Assembly (NCBI GenBank): GCA_018062085.1
Contig: JAGOSY010000002.1
Span: 62,001 to 126,000 of the forward strand
Origin: a bacterium
GTDB lineage: Bacteria; Cyanobacteriota; Vampirovibrionia; Obscuribacterales; Obscuribacteraceae
Direction: 5' to 3'
DNA length: 64,000 nucleotides
Each line of letters starts with the position of its first letter. The stretch's first letter is position 1. The notes beneath the pieces were generated by a model. It did no database searches. It had not been told where the DNA came from and worked only from the letters and a program-made list of their open reading frames with translations. Position numbers and translations under genes: made by a program. Below are positions 52,517 to 60,598 of the stretch, piece after piece.

Positions 52517-53569
52517 AATACTACGCCAGAGCTACCAATAGTTGATGCCAGTGCTTATTTCGCAGCTCGGATGCGCGGTCAAGACGCTCATGCTGAAGCA
52601 CTGACACTTGGTCGCGAAATTAAGGAGGCCTGCCACTCTGTTGGCATGTTCTACCTTGTCGGCTATGACATCGACCAGACATTAGTCGATGCGGTGATGC
52701 ATCAGACTGCTAAGTTCTTTGCTAGTAGTCAAAGCGATAAAGAGGCGATCTCGATAAAAAACTCCCCGCACTTTCGTGGCTACGGTATGCTCAAAAACTA
52801 CCGAGACTGGCGAGAGCAAATTCATATAGGTGTAGAAAGCTCGCAGAGTGATTTGAAAGATATCAAGGATTCGCCTTACTGGCAGCTCTGGGGAAAGAAT
52901 CAATGGCCTGTGTCAGCAGATGCCACTGAATTTAAATCTTGTGTCTTAGCTTATTTTGAAGCTGTTGATTGTCTAGCGCGCAGTCTTCTTACTTTGCTGG
53001 CTCAGGCCCTTGATAAACCAGGTGATTATTTCACTGAGCGTATGAAGGATAGACCTTATCTGTTGATGAAGGCCATGTCTTATTTGCCCCAGGAGAGAGC
53101 TATTTCAGACTATTCTCCCCAAATGGGTGTTACTGCCCACTGTGACTGGAGCTGGTTGACCTTTCTTATTCAAGATGATGTCGGCGGTTTAGAGGCTCAA
53201 GATATTCAAGGAAACTGGCGCAAAGTCAATCCGCTCAAAAACTCTATTGTCGTCAATACTGGAGAGCTGCTCGAAATTGAGACTGGTGGCTATCTTCGCG
53301 CCAGCCCCCATCGAGTGATTAATGAGCGCATAGACCGCCAAAGATTTTCGGTGCCTGTCTTTATCAACCCTGCTCTAGATGCGAAAATTTTGCCTAGTTT
53401 TGATTGCAATGTCTCTTCTGGAGCTGCTTTAGTGACTAGTGACGCCCATGTGCACAAGGTTATTATGCCGGGCGCGACACTTTATTCATTTGCTTTTGGT
53501 GATAGCGAATTTGTGCGTAAAGTAAAAGGCCAGTGGTGCTACTCATACGAATGCGTTTCGGCATTGTAG
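52514..53569 (+). CDS. Isopenicillin-N-synthase-like 2OG-Fe(II) oxygenase
   Basis: The 351-residue protein has the iron-binding triad HCDWS (H-x-D at about 215) and ASPHRV (distal His), and the 2-oxoglutarate-binding Arg in RQRFSVPVF, plus the DIOX_N-type start LPIVDASAYFAARM and SVGMFYLVGYDID. These Fe(II)/2OG enzymes oxidise organic molecules, often amino acids or secondary metabolites. Together with the NDT-like gene just upstream (22 bases) it may act on a modified nucleoside or base, an inference from neighbours only. Starts at GTG with no strong ribosome site. Confidence 0.92.
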   Translation: MNTTPELPIVDASAYFAARMRGQDAHAEALTLGREIKEACHSVGMFYLVGYDIDQTLVDAVMHQTAKFFASSQSDKEAISIKNSPHFRGYGMLKNYRDWREQIHIGVESSQSDLKDIKDSPYWQLWGKNQWPVSADATEFKSCVLAYFEAVDCLARSLLTLLAQALDKPGDYFTERMKDRPYLLMKAMSYLPQERAISDYSPQMGVTAHCDWSWLTFLIQDDVGGLEAQDIQGNWRKVNPLKNSIVVNTGELLEIETGGYLRASPHRVINERIDRQRFSVPVFINPALDAKILPSFDCNVSSGAALVTSDAHVHKVIMPGATLYSFAFGDSEFVRKVKGQWCYSYECVSAL

Positions 53570-53572
53570 TGC

Positions 53573-54355
53573 CTAGTCTTTTAAGGGCCGGCCAGGATAT
53601 GAATGTACTGTAGGTGTAAGGTTGGCATCAAGCGCTACTCTCTCGTCGAAGACAAAACATTCGCCTTGCCAGTGGGCCCCGCCTACTTTTTCAAAATAAC
53701 CTAAGATGCCGCCCTGCAATTGATAGACATGAGGTATGTCTATTTCGGCCATGTATAAAGCTGCTTTTTCGCAGCGAATACCGCCAGTACAGAAGGAAAC
53801 AATAGTCTTATCTTTTAAATCAGATTGTTCTTTGATTGTCTCTTTAATTGCATCAGGAAACTGACTAAAGCGTTCAATATCAAAGGCAATGGCATTAGTA
53901 AATGTGCCCATCTCTACTTCAAAGCCGTTGCGGGTATCTAACATCACTACTGGTCTGCCAGTATCGTCAACTCCTTGATCAAGCCAAGCCTTAAGTGTGG
54001 CCGGTTCAACATGGGGGGCACGAGCAGCTTCAGGCTTTATCATTGGGTGGCGCATTGTGATAATTTCTTTGGCAATGCGCACAATCATGCGGCCAAAAGG
54101 TTGGTTATCTGAAATGCTTTCTTTGATTTCCAGCTCAGTGAAGCGACCTGCAAAAAGAGAATCACTTTGAAGAAACTCTATAAATTTGGCAATGCCATCT
54201 TTGCTTCCAGCCAGAAATAGATTGATGCCTTCAGTGGCCAGCAAAACAGTACCCTTGAGGCCTAGCCTGTCGCAGCATTCCTTTATAGGTTGCTGAAGGG
54301 CCGCGGGCTCTGGGATACCCACAAATTTATAGGCAGCGATGTTGACAATCTCCAT
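53573..54355 (-). CDS. trhO: tRNA uridine(34) hydroxylase (TrhO, rhodanese family)
   Basis: The 260-residue protein (ATG 54355 by family start MEIVNIAAYKF; longer ATG 54412 possible, neither with a good ribosome site) has the TrhO layout: a ferredoxin-like N-terminal domain (LGLKGTVLLATEGINLFLAG), the rhodanese domain with MLDTRNGFEVEMGTF and the active site SFCTGGIRCEKAALYM, and a C-terminal Trp/His segment (GAHWQGECFVFDERVA). It hydroxylates U34 of some tRNAs with oxygen. A Cys at the active loop (C-TGGIR-C) is present. Convergent with the 2OG oxygenase (three-base gap). Confidence 0.95.
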   Translation of the reverse strand: MEIVNIAAYKFVGIPEPAALQQPIKECCDRLGLKGTVLLATEGINLFLAGSKDGIAKFIEFLQSDSLFAGRFTELEIKESISDNQPFGRMIVRIAKEIITMRHPMIKPEAARAPHVEPATLKAWLDQGVDDTGRPVVMLDTRNGFEVEMGTFTNAIAFDIERFSQFPDAIKETIKEQSDLKDKTIVSFCTGGIRCEKAALYMAEIDIPHVYQLQGGILGYFEKVGGAHWQGECFVFDERVALDANLTPTVHSYPGRPLKD

Positions 54356-54454
54356 TGGCACATTATACCGCTGTCGACTGGCTAGGGAACTTTTGGGGCT
54401 CTTGCCAGTCATACAAATTTATTGTATGTACATTTCTGTTGAGGCTAGCAAAAA

Positions 54455-54952
54455 ATGCTGAATATCATTGTTACCGCAAGGAAAGTTTCTCCCCTGCTGG
54501 CCCTTCCTTTGTTCGTTGTGCTTAGCTTAAGTGGTTGTGCTGGTCAAAATGGAGCTACTACTTCTTCTACTTCATCCGGCTCTGGCACCGATATATATAA
54601 AGAACAAACCACCACAACTGTTTCAGTAGATAGGGCAACCGGTGCTGAGAGCCGAAACACAACAACGCAGATTGTTACTCCTGGTGATGAGCACCGCGCT
54701 CAAGTCAATATTAATACTATCGATACCGCCCGCGGTGATAATGCTGTGACCAGAATCGATGCCGATGGTGACAGCTTCAGGGCTGAATCCGGCTCAATGA
54801 ACTCTGGAAGCTCTACGACACATATTCGAGCGCCACTGTTCAAAATGGATAAGAATGCCGATTCTGGCTCTGTTCATATTAAGTTGCCGTTTGTGCGCAT
54901 AGATAAGAACCCTGGCGGTTCTGCTCGTGTAGATATTGGCCGACATAACTAA
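54455..54952 (+). CDS. Lipoprotein with Thr/Ser-rich repeats
   Basis: The 165-residue protein has a lipoprotein signal (LLALPLFVVLSLSGC, lipobox LSGC) and a mature part with many Thr, Ser, Gly and Asp. Two segments repeat: HIRAPLFKMDKNADSGSVHI and HIKLPFVRIDKNPGGSARVD, about 25 residues each. Polar, likely beta. No known family. It is probably anchored to the outer membrane. It is divergent from trhO and points toward the hairpin at 54969. Confidence 0.82.
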   Translation: MLNIIVTARKVSPLLALPLFVVLSLSGCAGQNGATTSSTSSGSGTDIYKEQTTTTVSVDRATGAESRNTTTQIVTPGDEHRAQVNINTIDTARGDNAVTRIDADGDSFRAESGSMNSGSSTTHIRAPLFKMDKNADSGSVHIKLPFVRIDKNPGGSARVDIGRHN

Positions 54953-54968
54953 GCCATACAACTAGCTT

Positions 54969-54997
54969 CTCAATTAGCTATTCAAATAGTTATTGAG
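54969..54997. terminator. Possible terminator hairpin between convergent genes
   Basis: CTCAAT (54969-54974) pairs with ATTGAG (54992-54997), with an inner CTAT/ATAG pair around a TCAA loop. It is AT-rich and lacks a T tract. Its position, between the ends of a lipoprotein gene and a dipeptidase gene, suggests a role as terminator. Confidence 0.4.
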
Positions 54998-55928
54998 CTG
55001 GTCCCCAGAATGCTTGATCCGTCTTAGCTGATGACTCCATATTTTTGGAGTCTTGGGTATTGCAATCTATTTTTTTGCAACCTATTTTTTTATTCATGAG
55101 CCACATCTGATTGCCATAGTCGTAGTGCCACCATTCATAGTGGTAATTTTCAAAATCACACGATTTCATTGCCCAGTAAAGCAGGCGCCGATTAGCGCGT
55201 GCCTCTAGGTCAGAGCAAGAAGGCTTAGAATTAGTATGTTTGCTCTTTGTGACTTCAAAATAGTCTGTATGACTGACGTCTGAATCATCATCGAAGATGC
55301 TACCCATATAGAGCAATTCACCAGTAACTTTGCGCCTTAGGGTTAAGTCAACAGCACCACCAGTGCAGTGGGTCGGCCAGGTGGTTGAGTCTGTGCTCTC
55401 GTATCTAGATGGATTTGAGCAATAGCGCGAGGCATAAGCTATTTGATCGACCTCAGAACTCTTGGGAAGAGCTAATTTGGCCCGCTTGAGAAAATACGTC
55501 CATAGATCTTTTTGGCAGCTGACTGGGCGAAAACCATCAAAAAGAAATAGCTCTAGTCCAAGTGGTGCTAATTTGGCGTTCACGTCTTGCAGTTTCTTGG
55601 CTGCCGAGAGGCGCAATAATATTTTCTTGGGAGCGCTGGCGAAGCTCTGATAATAGGGTGCGTTCAGCTTGTCTCTGCGGGCATAATAACTTTCGCCTGC
55701 TATTTTGAAACTATCGACGGCCACGAGCTTTTCGTTTGATTTGGCGGTCTTAAGATTGACTGGTTCTTTGTGATAATCAGCAGAGGTAAGTAATTTGGAA
55801 GAGGCGTTGAGCATCGGCAAAGCTCTATGGCGCCAGTCGGTTGCCTGAGCAATTGCTTGGCTGCCACTTGCAAGCAAGCTGGCGAGTAGAAGGACGGCGC
55901 GAATGGCCACTTTTTTGTAATAGTTCAT
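54990..55928 (-). CDS. D-Ala-D-Ala dipeptidase (VanX/DdpX family, M15D)
   Basis: The 312-residue protein has a signal peptide (MNYYKKVAIRAVLLLASLLA, cleavage near AIAQA), then the VanX core: ELFLFDGFRPVSCQKDLW (catalytic Arg), PTHCTGGAVDLTLRRK (His and Asp zinc ligands), and NYHYEWWHYDYGNQ (Glu base and His ligand). So all active-site parts are present. It hydrolyses D-Ala-D-Ala in the periplasm, in wall recycling or, in glycopeptide-resistant bacteria, for defence; no vanH/A genes are near. The C-terminal 30 residues, Lys/Asp/Ser-rich with two Cys, are extra. Confidence 0.93.
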   Translation of the reverse strand: MNYYKKVAIRAVLLLASLLASGSQAIAQATDWRHRALPMLNASSKLLTSADYHKEPVNLKTAKSNEKLVAVDSFKIAGESYYARRDKLNAPYYQSFASAPKKILLRLSAAKKLQDVNAKLAPLGLELFLFDGFRPVSCQKDLWTYFLKRAKLALPKSSEVDQIAYASRYCSNPSRYESTDSTTWPTHCTGGAVDLTLRRKVTGELLYMGSIFDDDSDVSHTDYFEVTKSKHTNSKPSCSDLEARANRRLLYWAMKSCDFENYHYEWWHYDYGNQMWLMNKKIGCKKIDCNTQDSKNMESSAKTDQAFWGPAQ

Positions 55929-55987
55929 GTGCTAAAATTCCGATCCCCGCCCAATGCTAGCATGTGATTCTTAAGGAGTTAGTGGCT

Positions 55988-57904
55988 ATGGATATTTTGC
56001 CAACTGAGAGCACGGCGGTCCTTAAGAAGCTTACTTTTCCTGACAATCCGATGTTTGGCATGCTGTTTCTAGAAGGTGAGATTGCTTCTAGAGTTATTCA
56101 TTTTGATGATGGAAGTTATCAAGAAAGCTCTGATTGCCCTTCGAATCTCGGTGAGGCAAGGCGGAATGTAGAGTATCCGGCTAAGTACTCACTGGGAATT
56201 AATCTGTTCAATCGCACCGAGACTAGGCTAGAGCAATTGAGCCCCTACGGATTTGAAATAATAGACCTTCGCAACATTTTTCAATTGACAGCCCAAGACT
56301 TGGCGAAGTTAGAATTGCTGCCTACTGTGAGTGCACTTCATCTGCCTAAATTCACAGACGATTCGTTGCTCGCAGCTTTGGGTAAGATTACTTGGCTCAA
56401 GCGTTTAACTCTTGAAGATACATTGATTACCGATGAGGGGCTGGCTTTTCTCGGCAATCTAAGTGAACTAGAAGAGCTGAGCCTCAGCGGAACTAACGTC
56501 GCCGGCTCATTTTTAAACTATTTGAGTAAGTTGACAAAGCTGAAAAAGCTCAATCTCAGCCGCACAAAAATCAACGATGGCTGTTTAGCATACTTATCCA
56601 GGTTCACTGCGCTAGAAGAATTGAATCTTAGCGAAACCAGTGTTTCTAACGCTGGACTACCATTTTTGCAGGCAGTTGCCAGCTTGCTTCGCGTCAATAT
56701 GAATTCGACGCTTACCGATGTAGAAGTTCAGCGGCAGACTGAACCAAGACTGCTCTTGCCACCCGAAGAGCTGGATAGCGAGTTGGTGCGTTTTCAGAAA
56801 TTGTTCGCTGCCAGATTTCTTGCGCTTCTCGCTCAAAGTAATGCTGGTGAAAATGTCATAGCATCACCACTAAGCTTTTTCTTAGCCTTGCACCTCTTAT
56901 CTAATGGCGCATCTGGAGATAGTCTTGCTGCTCTCAAAGGGGTGCTTGGCCCAGTGCTTGGTAATCCTGAAGGGGCAGAGTTAGCAGCCTCCATGTGCCG
57001 AGAACTCAGTACCCTGAACCAACAAGTAGAGCTATGGATAGCCAACTCTTTATGGGTAAACAAAGACGAGGTGATTAAGCCTGGCTTTGTTGAGTCGGCC
57101 ATGCGCAAATATGGTTGCATGGTGGCAAATATTGATCCTCTTGATTCAACCAGTGTCAGTAGAATCAATGCTTGGGTTTCTGAGCAGACTAAAGGACTGA
57201 TCCCGCAGATTATTTCTTCTCTTGATCCTGCCTTTCTTCTTGTTTTAGTTAATGCCGTTTACTTTAAAGGCCTATGGGATGAGCCTTTCGCTGCTGAGTT
57301 TACAGAAGAACGCATTTTCCATTTGGCCAATGGAACTACAAAGCCATGCCAATTTATGTATCAGGGTGGTGGCTTTCGCCATCTCAAAACAGAAGTTTTT
57401 GAAGCTGCTGTTTTGCCGTACAAAGGCACGCGGACAAAGATGTATCTGTTTCTTCCGCGGTCAGGTTCTAGTACGGCTGAAACTATTAGTTATCTCGAGA
57501 TGCACTGGTTAGAGTTATTTGACCAGTTTGAACTAATGGCAGGTAGTGTCGCATTGCCCAAGTTTGAGGTGACATCTTCTCATGAATTGAATATTGTTTT
57601 GAACCAGCTTGGCTTAGGCTGTTTGTTAGAGTCAGGTGTTGCTGAGTTCCAAAACTTAACTGAGAAAGATGGTTGCTGCGTCAGCAAGGCTATTCAAAAG
57701 GCGTTTATAAAAGTAGACGAAGAAGGCACTGAAGCGGCCGCAATAACGGCCATGATGATGGACTCTGGTTGCGCCATACCAGCAATTAGAGTAGAGACTT
57801 TTGAGCTGATTCTTGATCGCCCTTTTGTTTTTGTAATTCAAGATGACCTAAGCGGCATGGTGCTCTTCTACGGCATCGTTGAAGAGCCTCTTTGGTGCTC
57901 ATAA
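55988..57904 (+). CDS. LRR-serpin fusion protein
   Basis: The 638-residue protein (ATG 55988; AAGGAG nine bases upstream) joins two domains. About residues 80-230 are leucine-rich repeats (LKRLTLEDTLITDEGLAFLG, LEELSLSGTNVAGSFLNYLS, LKKLNLSRTKINDGCLAYLS). From about 260 it is a serpin: NVIASPLSFFLALHLLSNGA, NSLWVNKDEVIKPGFVE, LVLVNAVYFKGLWDEPF, and the hinge of an inhibitory type EEGTEAAAITAM followed by a reactive loop (MMDSGCAIPAI; P1 around Gly-Cys) and ELILDRPFVFVIQDD. It lacks a signal peptide, so it may act in the cytoplasm or be exported by other means. The combination is unusual; the LRR could direct the inhibitor to its target. Confidence 0.93.
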   Translation: MDILPTESTAVLKKLTFPDNPMFGMLFLEGEIASRVIHFDDGSYQESSDCPSNLGEARRNVEYPAKYSLGINLFNRTETRLEQLSPYGFEIIDLRNIFQLTAQDLAKLELLPTVSALHLPKFTDDSLLAALGKITWLKRLTLEDTLITDEGLAFLGNLSELEELSLSGTNVAGSFLNYLSKLTKLKKLNLSRTKINDGCLAYLSRFTALEELNLSETSVSNAGLPFLQAVASLLRVNMNSTLTDVEVQRQTEPRLLLPPEELDSELVRFQKLFAARFLALLAQSNAGENVIASPLSFFLALHLLSNGASGDSLAALKGVLGPVLGNPEGAELAASMCRELSTLNQQVELWIANSLWVNKDEVIKPGFVESAMRKYGCMVANIDPLDSTSVSRINAWVSEQTKGLIPQIISSLDPAFLLVLVNAVYFKGLWDEPFAAEFTEERIFHLANGTTKPCQFMYQGGGFRHLKTEVFEAAVLPYKGTRTKMYLFLPRSGSSTAETISYLEMHWLELFDQFELMAGSVALPKFEVTSSHELNIVLNQLGLGCLLESGVAEFQNLTEKDGCCVSKAIQKAFIKVDEEGTEAAAITAMMMDSGCAIPAIRVETFELILDRPFVFVIQDDLSGMVLFYGIVEEPLWCS

Positions 57905-58930
57905 ACTTTGTTTGCCGCGGCCAGCCAGTCTGGTATTGTCTTCGGCTTTGTTTTCAATGAAGCCGCCTTCGCCCATTTTGTAGTTCAAGACGGCAGCCAT
58001 CTTAGACATGTCTGAAATTATTCGCCGTTCTTTAACACCGTTGACACTTTGCCTGAGGTCTACGAGCAAAGCACTACTGGTGATGGCGCTAGCCGGTGAA
58101 AATTCGGCAATGGCTAGTTGACCTTGTTCAAGTACTTTAATGAAACGCCGAGCGATACCGTCTTTCGGTCTAAGTTCTGAGCGTGTGAGCACATGATTGC
58201 TGGCTGTAAATTCATAACCAGGGGCAACTGAAACAATGATTGGCTTTTGGCCGGCGAAGTGGCCGCTAGAGAGCTTTACTTTGACCTTAAGGCCGACTCC
58301 GTCCATGTTTTTTAGGCGCAAAACACCATCTTCAAAGCTCGCTAAAATGTCGGCGTTAGCAGTTAGGGCAATGGTGCCAAATGCCGTAAGCAAGCTGGCC
58401 TGACGGGCTGGGCTCTTGATTGAAATTAGTATTTGACCAGAAGTTAGTTTGACTATGTTATTTTGCAGTTTCGTATAAATTGTTTCTGGCAGCCATTTTA
58501 CCAGTATGCCGTCGGGATCATCAGCCTTAGGGTTCTCTCGGGGAAAAGACTGCTCTTGCAGCTTTTGTATGCCATTTAAGGCCGAGCTAGCGGCCGGATT
58601 GAACGGCACTCCTGATATGAGAGGGCTGGTTACATCTGTGGGTACGACAATGGGCGGTCTGAACACCCCTGGTGGAGTGGTGGGGAATGCCATAGGAGGA
58701 GTTGGTGCTGCAGGCTGCGGTATTACCGGTGGCGGTGTTGGTGGAATTACCGGCGAGCGATCTAATATTGGGCCTTCATCAAACATCGGACCGTCATATG
58801 GCACATCTAAAGATGCTTGTGCTAAAGCAGCTGGCTCGAATCCTAAGTTTGAAATGGCGCCAATTGTTACCGCCGCGCTTGTTAGGAGCCAACTAACTTG
58901 TTGTTTAGTAGCGGGATGCCCTTGAACCAT
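57899..58930 (-). CDS. Exported Pro-rich protein, FecR-like domain
   Basis: The 343-residue protein has a signal-like segment (VSWLLTSAAVTIGAISNLGF, cleavage near ALAQA), a Pro-rich stretch (about 50-110: PVIPPTPPPVIPQPAAPTPP), and then a beta-rich domain: NNIVKLTSGQILISIKSPAR, TAFGTIALTANADILASFED and GLKVKVKLSSGHFAGQKPII, resembling FecR beta repeats (G.i.V.t..g...A......). Role unknown; FecR-like domains often bind the cell wall or other proteins. It overlaps the end of the serpin gene by six bases. Confidence 0.78.
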   Translation of the reverse strand: MVQGHPATKQQVSWLLTSAAVTIGAISNLGFEPAALAQASLDVPYDGPMFDEGPILDRSPVIPPTPPPVIPQPAAPTPPMAFPTTPPGVFRPPIVVPTDVTSPLISGVPFNPAASSALNGIQKLQEQSFPRENPKADDPDGILVKWLPETIYTKLQNNIVKLTSGQILISIKSPARQASLLTAFGTIALTANADILASFEDGVLRLKNMDGVGLKVKVKLSSGHFAGQKPIIVSVAPGYEFTASNHVLTRSELRPKDGIARRFIKVLEQGQLAIAEFSPASAITSSALLVDLRQSVNGVKERRIISDMSKMAAVLNYKMGEGGFIENKAEDNTRLAGRGKQSL

Positions 58931-59057
58931 GGCTCAAAACCCATATAATCTATGATTGGGCAATGCTAGCACGTGTCCTAACAGGGTAAATTATCCAAAA
59001 TTAGGCAATGTCTTTTTTATTAGCCTAGATTTAGCTAGGCATTTGGAGGTCGTCTTT

Positions 59058-59597
59058 ATGAAACGTCGCTTCTGTTTGATTCCAGCGGCAATTACTTTAG
59101 TTTGCATTCAGGCGGCCTTCGCCAACGACATTGAAAATGCTATTAACAAATATGGCGGAAAAATTGGTATCAAGGGCTCTGCCGCTAATCTAATCAATTC
59201 GCAAATTAGAAGTGTTAATGCTACTGGTGCTGCCAATTCAGCTGCTGCTAGTGCGACGGGTGCTGGCCTAAATTCGACAACGACCACAACTACTAACACC
59301 ACCACCACAACTAGAGCCAATTCGCTCAAGAATGCCCTGCAGAACGTTTTTTCTAAGTCTAAGACTGCTGCGACCACGATAAATACAAACACAGCTACTG
59401 GTGATATCAATCAGCTAAATACCAGTTTGCCAGTCGCAGTGCCGCCTGGTACCAATCTCGCGCCGAAGAAACAGTCGGTTAAGGCCAAAATTGGCAAAGA
59501 AATCTGGAGGCAGGCAAATCGCTATGAAGCTAAACATCCAAATAAGCTCATGCGCACTGGTGTCAATTCGCTGAATAAAGCAGTGGGACAGCCTTGA
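59058..59597 (+). CDS. Secreted Thr/Asn-rich protein of unknown function
   Basis: Start ATG 59058 (GGAGG eight bases upstream); the frame is open from 58956. The 179-residue protein has a signal peptide (MKRRFCLIPAAITLVCIQAA, cleavage near FANDI), then NKYGGKIGIKGSAANLINSQ, a low-complexity run of Thr and Asn (about 75-90, with TTTTTTNTTTTT), and a basic C-terminus (KQSVKAKIGKEIWRQANRYE). Possibly amyloid-like or a surface protein. Family not recognised. Divergent from 57899-58930; convergent with 59605-60579 (eight-base gap). Confidence 0.7.
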   Translation: MKRRFCLIPAAITLVCIQAAFANDIENAINKYGGKIGIKGSAANLINSQIRSVNATGAANSAAASATGAGLNSTTTTTTNTTTTTRANSLKNALQNVFSKSKTAATTINTNTATGDINQLNTSLPVAVPPGTNLAPKKQSVKAKIGKEIWRQANRYEAKHPNKLMRTGVNSLNKAVGQP

Positions 59598-59604
59598 GCG
59601 TTTG

Positions 59605-60579
59605 TTATTGCGCTTGGCGAAGGCGCTCTTTCTCTTTTTTTACTGAATCAATTGTCTCTGCGCAGAAATCAGATGCAGTCACAACTGTGTCTGATTTCAT
59701 CATCATTTCTTCCACGCTTGAAGAGTTCTGCACATCGAGGGAGAGCAGTTCGGTGATATTGCAGGCTTGTTGCACTGTTTGCGAGAGGCGGCATTCATCG
59801 TTTTGTTTGTCGTAGATAGTGAGTGAACCAGCGGCTATGCCGATTACACTAGCATCGACCGAGACCGACATCTCACTACAGTCACTGCCGCCATTGCCGT
59901 AGAGGCTTCTCACTGGGACACCTGTTGCCAGCGCCCTATAGTCTAGGGCCGTATTAGGCAGGTCTATTAGCGGGTCGATTTTACTTGCGCTTCTCAAGCT
60001 TGGGCTGGTTTTGTCTGATTTTGCTTGCTCATCGGCAACGCGATTGAGCTGATCTTGCAGCATATAGCCTGATAGACGCTCTATTTTGGGGCCCACCGGT
60101 AGAACATAGCCATCATCAGTGACGTATGAGTTTGAGGCCTTATCGTAGGTCATGTGAAAGGGCTTTTCGCTCTTGTTTGAAACTATTGCTTCTCTCTTGT
60201 CTAGATTTGGTTTTAGCTCGCTTTTGTGGTTTTGCTCTTCTGTTTTTTTAGCTGCTTCTGCTTCTCTTTCTGTTCTGACTTCTTTTCCTAGAGCGCGTAT
60301 TCTCGCCCTCACCTCTTTAGGCGACATGCTGTCGAGCGCTTGGTCAAAAGTAAGTTCTTGCGGTTCCTTTTCTCGGCGAGAATGATTTTGCTTCTCTGTA
60401 TGGGCGTGCTTATCTTTATCCAAGTCCTGGCGTTTTTGTTCTTCCTCTTCTTTGGCGAAAGAGCGAATTCGCGCTCTAATCTCTTTGGGAGACATAGAAT
60501 CCATAAGCTGATCGAAGCTAAGTTCTGGCTTTGAGACAGCAGCGGCCTCATGATGTTTGTCCATGTTTCGGTTACCCAT
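59605..60579 (-). CDS. Hydrophilic protein with tandem SMSPKE motif units
   Basis: The 324-residue protein contains two copies of a 25-residue unit: ELSFDQLMDSMSPKEIRARI (about 19-45) and ELTFDQALDSMSPKEVRARI (about 77-102), joined by a Lys/Glu/Gln-rich linker. The unit looks like a short helix-turn-helix protein-docking motif. The C-terminal half is different, with NALDYRALATGVPVRSLYGN-like and ASVIGIAAGSLTIYDKQ segments. No signal peptide, no membrane helix. Unknown family. It follows 60599-61510 on the same strand (20-base gap). Confidence 0.75.
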   Translation of the reverse strand: MGNRNMDKHHEAAAVSKPELSFDQLMDSMSPKEIRARIRSFAKEEEEQKRQDLDKDKHAHTEKQNHSRREKEPQELTFDQALDSMSPKEVRARIRALGKEVRTEREAEAAKKTEEQNHKSELKPNLDKREAIVSNKSEKPFHMTYDKASNSYVTDDGYVLPVGPKIERLSGYMLQDQLNRVADEQAKSDKTSPSLRSASKIDPLIDLPNTALDYRALATGVPVRSLYGNGGSDCSEMSVSVDASVIGIAAGSLTIYDKQNDECRLSQTVQQACNITELLSLDVQNSSSVEEMMMKSDTVVTASDFCAETIDSVKKEKERLRQAQ

Positions 60580-60598
60580 GATCCAAGTGGCTTAGCTT

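Noticed and set aside
58506..58925. Gly-rich plus-strand frame opposite the Pro-rich protein
   Set aside because: Mirror of Pro codons (CCN to NGG) on the other strand; the minus-strand gene has a signal peptide and family-like pattern.
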